Source of the DNA: Actinoplanes sp. SE50/110
Lineage (GTDB): Bacteria; Actinomycetota; Actinomycetes; Mycobacteriales; Micromonosporaceae
Length of the DNA stretch: 64,000 bases
NCBI RefSeq assembly: GCF_900119315.1
Contig: NZ_LT827010.1
Location: forward strand, 222,001-286,000
Reading direction: 5' to 3'
In this document: positions 58,415 through 64,000 of the stretch, piece after piece
Layout of the letters: the number at the start of each line of letters is the position of its first letter
Numbering within the stretch: position 1 is the stretch's first letter
Notes under the pieces: generated by a model
The model's input: the letters and a program-made list of their open reading frames with translations, nothing else
What the model was told of the DNA's origin: nothing
The model's database searches: none
Program-made: the position numbers and the translations under genes

Positions 58415-59925
58415 AGGTCGCACTACTCACGGAGGGGACCTACCCGCACTCGATGGGTGGGGTCAGCGTGTGGTGTGACCAGCTGTTGCGTGGCTTGAAA
58501 CACCACGAGTTCGACGTGTACGCGATCGTGGCCTCCGGCGTCGAGCCGGCCGTGTGGGAACTGCCGGCGAACGTCACGGCCCACGGCATCGCGCTGTGGC
58601 CGCCGGTCGCCGGCCGGCCCCGGTCCCGCACGCCCCGGACCGCCGAGCGGCTCGCCTCGGCGTACGGGGACCTGATCGAAGCGCTGCTGCTGCCGTCCGA
58701 GTCGGCCGCCGACGCCTTCGCGGCGGCGCTGCGCGGGATCGTCGAACACGCCGCATCCGAGACGGTGGGGACGGACCTGTCCCCGTACGGCGAAATGGCG
58801 GTCAGCCGGCTGTTGAAGGCGTGGGCGGCGAACGCCGCGCTGAGCCAGGTCGCCGTGCCGTCGGTACTGGACGCGTTGACCGCGGTGGACGTCATCGAGC
58901 GTTCACTGCGGCCCCTGCTGCACCCGACGCCGCGGGCGGACGTCACCCATGCGGTGACCAACGGGCTGGCCGCCCTGCCCGGCCTCGCCGCCAAGTGGCG
59001 GTACGGCACGCCGATGCTGCTCACCGAGCACGGCGTCTACCTCCGTGAGCGATACCTCGGGCTGCGCGCCGCCGAGTACAACTGGCCGATCAAGGCGACT
59101 CTCGCCGCGTTCCTCCGGCTGCTCTGCACCACGGTGTACCGCAGCGCGGATCTGGTCGCCCCCGGCAACAAGTACAACCGCCGCTGGGAGACGAAGTTCG
59201 GCGCGCACCCGGAGCTCATCGAGACCGTCTACAACGGCGTGGAACCCGACGACTTCCCGACGGCCGGCGCGGAGCCGGAGGCACCCACCGTCACGTGGGC
59301 CGGCCGGGTCGATCCGATCAAGGATCTGGAAACCCTGATCCGCAGCTTCGCACTGGTGCACGCGGAAATGCCCGAGGCCCGGCTGCGCATCTTCGGCGGC
59401 ACCCCGGCCGGGGCCGAGGGGTATCGGCAGCGGTGCGAGGCTCTGGTCGTCAAACTGGGACTGGCCGGAGCGGCGACCTTCGAGGGCCGGGTGGCGGAGA
59501 TCCGCGACGCCTACGCGGCCGGGCATGTGGTGGCGCTGTCGAGCATCTCCGAGGGTTTCCCGTACACCCTGATCGAGGCGATGACCTCGGGCCGGGCGAC
59601 GGTCTCCACCGACGTCGGCGGTGTCAGCGAGGCGGTGGGCAGCACCGGCCTGGTGGTGCCGCCGCGTGACCCTGAGGCGATGGCTGCCGCCTGCCTGGCG
59701 CTGCTGCGCGACGACACCCGGCGGCGGGAACTGGGCCGGCAGGCCCGGGAGCGGGCGCTGGCCAACTTCACCGTGGACAAGGCGGTCGACAGCTACGACG
59801 CCATCTACCACGACCTGGCTTTTCGGCAGTCGCGAAGGCTGGAGAACACCGCCGTCGCCGACACCGTCGTACTGAACATCGTCGTACCCGACCCGGCCGG
59901 TCCCGAGGCGGCGGGTATCCGATGA
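58411..59925 (+). CDS. PelF-like GT4 glycosyltransferase
   Basis: A 504-residue cytosolic GT-B enzyme. The PelF N-terminus is clear (VALLTEGTYPHSMGGVSVWC, then DQLLRGLKHHEF). An insert domain (about 90-190) is followed by LTEHGVYLRERYLGLRAAEY, typical of PelF. The C-terminal half has ETVYNGVEPDDFP, WAGRVDPIKDLETLIRSFAL and the E-x7-E motif in ISEGFPYTLIEAMTSGRA. PelF uses UDP-GlcNAc/GalNAc to build the Pel polymer. No pelA-E genes flank it here; an Agd3-like deacetylase takes their place. The GTG start overlaps the upstream stop. Confidence 0.88.
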   Translation: MKVALLTEGTYPHSMGGVSVWCDQLLRGLKHHEFDVYAIVASGVEPAVWELPANVTAHGIALWPPVAGRPRSRTPRTAERLASAYGDLIEALLLPSESAADAFAAALRGIVEHAASETVGTDLSPYGEMAVSRLLKAWAANAALSQVAVPSVLDALTAVDVIERSLRPLLHPTPRADVTHAVTNGLAALPGLAAKWRYGTPMLLTEHGVYLRERYLGLRAAEYNWPIKATLAAFLRLLCTTVYRSADLVAPGNKYNRRWETKFGAHPELIETVYNGVEPDDFPTAGAEPEAPTVTWAGRVDPIKDLETLIRSFALVHAEMPEARLRIFGGTPAGAEGYRQRCEALVVKLGLAGAATFEGRVAEIRDAYAAGHVVALSSISEGFPYTLIEAMTSGRATVSTDVGGVSEAVGSTGLVVPPRDPEAMAAACLALLRDDTRRRELGRQARERALANFTVDKAVDSYDAIYHDLAFRQSRRLENTAVADTVVLNIVVPDPAGPEAAGIR

Positions 59926-61286
59926 CCGTCGACAGCCCGTACGCCGATCTGATCGAGAAGATGTCGCCGGTCTGTGCCGTGGCGGTCGACTCGTACGAGG
60001 TGGCCGCGGTGTTGGAGGCCGACGGGATCACCGATGTGGCGGCTCAGGAGCGCTATTCGGCCCGGGACGTCTTCGACCTCGCCGACCGGTTGTTCCGGCT
60101 GCGCCCCCGAGTGCGTCAGGCCGATCGACCGGCCCCCGATCCGTGGCAGGCCACACCGGTGACGCATGTCCTGCGGGGCGTGCTGTTCGCGCTTCCCGCA
60201 CTGGCGTACCTGGCTGTCGCGGACCGGATCGCCGGGCCGCGTCCCACCGCCCTGCTGGTCGTTTCGGTGCTGCTGTCCTGGACCGTCGGGCAGGGCCTGG
60301 CTCACCTGGGGTACGCCCGGCTCGGCCGGGCCGATCAGCGAGCCGCCGCCGTACTCGGTGGCGCCGCCCTGATCGTCGGGTTGCCCGCGGTGACGGTCGT
60401 GGCAGCGCTGGGGATCGCCCTCGGCGTTTCGCTGACCGTCACGCTGATCGCCGCCGGTCAGGTGGCATATGTCCTGGCCGCCACGGTCGCTCTGGTGCTC
60501 GGCCGGGAGTGGTGGCTGCTGGCCGCGCTGGTTCCGGGCGTCGGCGCCGGGATCGGCAGACTCGTCGCCGGGCCGGACGCGGGTCCTTCCGGTCTGCTCG
60601 CGGCGGCCGCCGCGCTCAGTGTGGCCGCCGCCATCGTGGTGGCGGGCTGGCAGCACCTACGGGGTGTCCGCCCGCAGCTGCCCAGCCGGGTGGATGTGGC
60701 CGCCGCGTCACCGAATGCGGCATTCGGTGCCGTGGTCGGGGCATTGCTGATCTTCACCCCGGTGGCCCGGGCGCTGGATGCGACCCCTGACCCGCGGATC
60801 GGTGTCGGGACGGCCCTGGCCATGGTGCTGCCGCTGTCGGTCAGCATGGGAGTCGCCGAGTGGCTGCTCTTCCGCTATCGCTCGGCCGCCCGCCGCGCGA
60901 TGGCCGAGGCCCGCACCCTGCAGGCGTTCGGCCGCCGGGCGTCCACGGCCCTGTCCGGGGTGACAACCGCATACCTGGCCGTCCTGGTCACCATCTTCCT
61001 GGCCGGAATCGGTCTGACGGCGCTGCTCACCGGCGTGCTGCCGGCTGCCTGGCCCGTCGCCGCGGCGGTGTTGACCGGGGTGGCGTTGTTCCTGGCACTG
61101 CTGCTGATGTCCTTCCACCTCCGTGGGCCGGCCGTGCTGGCCTGCCTGGCCGCGCTGGCCGCCAGTCTGCTCCTGGCCCCCTTCGCGCCACCCGAGACCA
61201 TTCAAGCCGTCACCGCTGCCGGCTTGCTGATCGGCCTGTACGCCTACGCCCACGTGACCTTACGACGGGCCCAGCTCCACCTCTGA
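59922..61286 (+). CDS. Polytopic membrane protein, putative polysaccharide export/flippase
   Basis: A 454-residue protein. A soluble N-terminus of about 85 residues (CAVAVDSYEVAAVLEADGIT, DVFDLADRLFRLRPRV) precedes about 12 membrane spans, from VLRGVLFALPALAYLAVADR to IQAVTAAGLLIGLYAYAHVT. Its place behind pelF-like and its size recall PelG, the Wzx-like transporter of the Pel system, but sequence motifs of PelG are not obvious. ATG overlaps the pelF-like stop (ATGA), so the three genes 56384-61286 are translationally coupled. Exporting or flipping the polymer or its precursor is the best inference. Confidence 0.65.
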   Translation: MTVDSPYADLIEKMSPVCAVAVDSYEVAAVLEADGITDVAAQERYSARDVFDLADRLFRLRPRVRQADRPAPDPWQATPVTHVLRGVLFALPALAYLAVADRIAGPRPTALLVVSVLLSWTVGQGLAHLGYARLGRADQRAAAVLGGAALIVGLPAVTVVAALGIALGVSLTVTLIAAGQVAYVLAATVALVLGREWWLLAALVPGVGAGIGRLVAGPDAGPSGLLAAAAALSVAAAIVVAGWQHLRGVRPQLPSRVDVAAASPNAAFGAVVGALLIFTPVARALDATPDPRIGVGTALAMVLPLSVSMGVAEWLLFRYRSAARRAMAEARTLQAFGRRASTALSGVTTAYLAVLVTIFLAGIGLTALLTGVLPAAWPVAAAVLTGVALFLALLLMSFHLRGPAVLACLAALAASLLLAPFAPPETIQAVTAAGLLIGLYAYAHVTLRRAQLHL

Positions 61287-61364
61287 TACCACGGTCGATC
61301 CCCGCGGTGCATCGATCCCGGTGTATCGCTCCGCCTGTGTATTGATCCCCGAAGGAGACTGCTC

Positions 61365-62357
61365 ATGACGACGGTCGCAGTAACCGGTGCCGACGGCTTC
61401 ATCGGCTCCCACCTGGTCGAGAACCTGGTCGAGCGCGGTCACCGCGTGCGCGCCATGGCTCAGTACAATTCGCTCGGCACCTGGGGCTGGCTGGATGCGC
61501 TCAGTCCCGACGTGATGGCCAACGTGGAAGTGCTCACCGGCGACGTCACGGACAGCGACACGGTGCGCGACCTGATCACCGGCGCCGGCACGGTTTACCA
61601 CCTCGCCGCCCTGATCGCGATCCCGTACTCCTACCGGGCGCCCCGTTCCTATGTGAACACCAACGTGATCGGCACGCTCAATGTGCTGGAGGCGGTCCGG
61701 GAGCAGGGCTGCGACCGGCTGGTGCACACCTCCACCAGCGAGACGTACGGCACCGCGATGACCGTGCCGATCAGTGAGACGCACCCGGTGCAGGCGCAGT
61801 CGCCGTACGCGGCCAGCAAGGCCGGCGCCGACAAGCTGGTGGACAGCTACCACGCCAGCTTCGACACCCCCACGGTGATCATGCGACCGTTCAACACGTT
61901 CGGGCCGCGGCAGTCCGCCCGGGCGGTCATCCCGACGGTGATCAGCCAGCTCGCCGCCGGCGCCGACGAGATCCGGCTGGGCGCGCTCGACCCGACCCGT
62001 GACTTCCTCTTCGTGCACGACACCGCCGAGGCGTTCGCCACCGTCGGCACCGCACCGGCCGAGAAGGTGGTCGGCCAGTCCTTCAACGCCGGCACCGGCG
62101 ACGAGATCTCCATCGGCAAGCTGGCCGAGATGATCTGCGCGCTGATGGGCCGGCCGGTGCCGGTGCGGCTGGAGAACGAACGGTTGCGCCCGACCAACTC
62201 CGAGGTGATGCGGCTGGTCTGCGACAGCAGCAAGCTGCGGGCGGCCACCGGCTGGGCCCCGGCCCATGACCTCGCCTCCGGGCTCAAGCTGACCATCGAC
62301 TGGTTCCTGGACCCGGCGAACCTCGCCAAGTACCGCCCCGGCACCTACGCGCGTTGA
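61365..62357 (+). CDS. LegB-like UDP-sugar 4,6-dehydratase (SDR)
   Basis: A 330-residue extended SDR. The NAD site is VTGADGFIGSHLVENLVERG; MAQYNSLGTWGWLDALSPDV is specific to the LegB-like UDP-GlcNAc/UDP-GlcNAc-type 4,6-dehydratases. HTSTSETYGTA supplies the Ser/Thr, and SPYAASKAGADK the Tyr-x3-Lys. RPFNTFGPRQSARAVIPTVI is the substrate loop. It should make a 4-keto-6-deoxy UDP-sugar. The start ATG is set by GAAGGAG. A 78-bp gap separates it from the membrane protein gene; it is followed after 12 bp by the nucleotidyltransferase. Confidence 0.88.
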   Translation: MTTVAVTGADGFIGSHLVENLVERGHRVRAMAQYNSLGTWGWLDALSPDVMANVEVLTGDVTDSDTVRDLITGAGTVYHLAALIAIPYSYRAPRSYVNTNVIGTLNVLEAVREQGCDRLVHTSTSETYGTAMTVPISETHPVQAQSPYAASKAGADKLVDSYHASFDTPTVIMRPFNTFGPRQSARAVIPTVISQLAAGADEIRLGALDPTRDFLFVHDTAEAFATVGTAPAEKVVGQSFNAGTGDEISIGKLAEMICALMGRPVPVRLENERLRPTNSEVMRLVCDSSKLRAATGWAPAHDLASGLKLTIDWFLDPANLAKYRPGTYAR

Positions 62358-62369
62358 GGAGAACCGACC

Positions 62370-63101
62370 ATGCACGCAGTGATCCTGGCCGGCGGGAAAG
62401 GCGTGCGGCTGCGGCCGTACACGACGGTGCTGCCGAAGCCGCTGGTGCCGATCGGTGACCAATACTCGATCCTGGAAATCATCATGCGGCAGCTGTCGCA
62501 GTTCGGCTTCCGCTCCGCGACCCTGGCGATCGGCCACCTCGGACACCTGATCCGGGCCTACGTCGGCGATGGCCGGCAGTGGGGCCTGGAGCGGGTGGAC
62601 TTCACCACCGAGGAGTCGCCGCTGGGCACCATCGGGCCGTTGCTGGGTCTGCGCGACCAGCTACCGGAGCACTTCGTGGTGATGAACGGTGATGTCCTGA
62701 CCGACCTGAACTACGCCGATCTGCTGGACCGGCACCGCAACAGCGGGTCCGAGCTGACGGTCGCCACCTTCGCCCGGCAGGTGAAGATCGATTTCGGGGT
62801 GCTGACCTCCGTGGGCGGTCGCATCGTCGACTTCACCGAGAAACCCACCATGGACTATCGGGTGAGCATGGGGGTGTACGGCATGTCGGCGAGCGCACTG
62901 CGCCGGTACACCCCGGGCCTGCCCCTGGGTTTCGACGAGCTGGTGCTGGACATGCTGGCCCAGGGACGGGGTCCGGCCGAGTACGAATTCGACGGCAACT
63001 GGCTGGACATCGGCCGGCCGGACGACTACGACCGGGCCAACACCGAGTTCGGGGTGCTCGCTCCGCTGTTGTTGCCGCAGCTGCGGGCCGAGGCGGCCTG
63101 A
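62370..63101 (+). CDS. Sugar-phosphate nucleotidyltransferase
   Basis: A 243-residue NTP_transferase. The signature is [20 protein letters not shown], then [37 protein letters not shown] is the metal/nucleotide motif, and [20 protein letters not shown] the sugar-binding region. It would activate a sugar 1-phosphate as NDP-sugar for this locus; whether GDP-mannose, dTDP- or UDP-sugar cannot be told. It lacks a C-terminal left-handed-helix domain, so it is a single-function enzyme. GAGGAG precedes the ATG. Its stop overlaps the next start by one base (TGATG). Confidence 0.88.
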   Translation: MHAVILAGGKGVRLRPYTTVLPKPLVPIGDQYSILEIIMRQLSQFGFRSATLAIGHLGHLIRAYVGDGRQWGLERVDFTTEESPLGTIGPLLGLRDQLPEHFVVMNGDVLTDLNYADLLDRHRNSGSELTVATFARQVKIDFGVLTSVGGRIVDFTEKPTMDYRVSMGVYGMSASALRRYTPGLPLGFDELVLDMLAQGRGPAEYEFDGNWLDIGRPDDYDRANTEFGVLAPLLLPQLRAEAA

Positions 63102-63997
63102 TGCGTTGTCTGCTGATCGGTGCTTCCGGGTTCATCGGTGGCCGGGTACGTGAGCGCCTCGGGGCCGACCCGGCGGTGACCGTGATCCCGGCCGGCCGGT
63201 CCGGCCCGTTGCGGCTGGACCTGGCCGGTGCGAGCCACGACGAACTGGTCGCCCGGCTGCGCGAGACCGAACCCGACGTGGTGATCAACTGCGCCGGGAC
63301 GACGGACGGCGATCCGGCCGGCCTGGCCGCCGGCAACGTGGTCGCGGTGGCCCGGCTCCTCGCCGCGCTGCGGTCGTCCGCCCACCACGGCAAGCTGATC
63401 CATCTCGGCTCGGCGGCGGAATACGGGCCGGTGCCGGAGGGCCTGGCGGTGCCGGAGAGCTGCCCGCCGCGGCCGGTGTCCGCGTACGGAATGAGCAAGC
63501 TGGCCGGGACCGAGCTGGTGCTCGCCGCCCGCCGCGACGGCCTGGCCGCCACCGTGCTGCGGATCTTCAACCCGATCGGACCGGGCACCCCGGAGACGCT
63601 CCTTCCCGGTCGCCTGGTGTCAGCGGTACGAACCTCCGCGGTCACCGGCGACCGAGCCCAACTGGGCCCGTTGGACGGGCACCGCGACTTTGTCGACGTC
63701 CGGGACGTGGCCGAGGCGGTAGCGGCGGCGGTCACCGCGGCCGGTCCACTGCCCGAAATTCTCAACATCGGCAGTGGCCGCGCCACCCCCCTGCGCGATC
63801 TGGCGGCCATGGCGGCGGAGATGGCCGGGGTGGCGATGCCGGCCGAGGAGCGCAGCGGATCGCCGCGGTCCGCCGCGGTCACCTGGCAGCAGGCGGACAT
63901 CACCGCAGCCGCGTCGACGCTGGGGTTCCAGCCGGCGTACCCGCTGCTGACGTCCCTGCGGGACATGGGTGTCGCCGATCCTCCCCCCGCCCGGTGA
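63101..63997 (+). CDS. SDR-family NDP-sugar reductase/epimerase
   Basis: A 298-residue extended SDR. NAD site LLIGASGFIGGRVRERLGAD. The centre (DVVINCAGTTDGDPAGLAAG, IHLGSAAEYGPVPEG) and the Tyr/Lys pair in SAYGMSKLAGTELV are complete. RIFNPIGPGTPETLLPGRLV and GHRDFVDVRDVAEAVAAAV are the substrate region. It resembles RmlD/4-ketosugar reductases and could act on the 4-keto product of the LegB-like enzyme. The coding sequence ends at TGA 63995-63997, 3 bases before the window edge; the locus may continue. Confidence 0.82.
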   Translation: MRCLLIGASGFIGGRVRERLGADPAVTVIPAGRSGPLRLDLAGASHDELVARLRETEPDVVINCAGTTDGDPAGLAAGNVVAVARLLAALRSSAHHGKLIHLGSAAEYGPVPEGLAVPESCPPRPVSAYGMSKLAGTELVLAARRDGLAATVLRIFNPIGPGTPETLLPGRLVSAVRTSAVTGDRAQLGPLDGHRDFVDVRDVAEAVAAAVTAAGPLPEILNIGSGRATPLRDLAAMAAEMAGVAMPAEERSGSPRSAAVTWQQADITAAASTLGFQPAYPLLTSLRDMGVADPPPAR

Positions 63998-64000
63998 GCG

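Noticed and set aside
56369..58423. A 684-codon minus-strand open frame opposite the deacetylase
   Set aside because: The plus strand encodes a protein with signal peptide, metal motifs and a ribosome-binding site; the minus frame is compositional shadow.
61260..62546. Long minus-strand frame opposite the dehydratase
   Set aside because: The plus strand has clear SDR motifs; the minus text is G/V/A/R/H-rich without motifs.
1..64000. CRISPR arrays, rRNA genes or riboswitches
   Set aside because: No regularly spaced short repeats, rRNA segments or conserved riboswitch cores were seen on reading through.

Overview
The window is high-GC actinobacterial DNA. Signs include the many GTG/TTG starts, strong third-position G/C bias, families typical of filamentous actinomycetes (STAS/PP2C partner-switch remnants, EAL-DICT, DUF4360, DUF305, M23 and NlpC peptidases), and very large Rhs/ALF-type polymorphic toxins. 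The overall flavour suggests a Micromonosporaceae-like genus such as Actinoplanes. That placement is inference; no rRNA or complete tRNA is present to test it.

Layout. 0-9 kb: a mosaic of small regulatory and stress genes with eroding relics. It holds a STAS protein next to a decayed PP2C phosphatase, a TetR/old-yellow-enzyme pair with three operator-like sites between them, an EAL-DICT protein, a DUF4360 secreted protein, a Trp/Gly/Asp/His-rich secreted protein and a polysaccharide-deacetylase relic. 9-18 kb: a secreted HAD phosphatase, a four-fold repeated membrane protein, an IS256 fragment, an ABC-2 exporter operon, PAP2 and a deleted DedA gene, and an OmpR-type two-component system. A shared 11-bp-period direct repeat lies upstream of both the exporter and the two-component genes and predicts one regulon. 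18-29 kb: a MerR/methyltransferase divergon (methyltransferase frameshifted), NlpC/P60 and M23 hydrolases, a PLP-synthase/MFS operon, two DUF305 lipoproteins (one Met-rich) and four related small membrane proteins with Cys/His/Asp-rich loops. This looks like a metal- or envelope-stress neighbourhood. 29-41 kb: tyrosine recombinases and a mobile element bounded by two copies of the 3' half of a tRNA-Lys gene. It carries a 2.1-kaa lectin/ALF/coiled-coil/HINT toxin with a DddA-like deaminase tip and its Imm1-like immunity gene. 41-55 kb: an unknown gene with a leaderless promoter, a hicBA module, a roughly 3.66-kaa Rhs toxin (HINT plus a second deaminase tip), a SUKH-4 immunity gene and an orphan SUKH gene. 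56-64 kb: a six-gene, same-strand polysaccharide locus. It has an Agd3-like (CE18) deacetylase, a PelF-like GT4, a polytopic membrane protein, a LegB-like 4,6-dehydratase, a nucleotidyltransferase and an SDR reductase/epimerase; the last gene ends 3 bases before the window edge.

The two most notable systems are the tRNA-Lys-bounded deaminase-toxin element and the compact Pel/galactosaminogalactan-like exopolysaccharide locus. Several genes are clearly broken (PP2C, polysaccharide deacetylase, DedA, methyltransferase, both copies of one integrase), so the region is in active turnover.
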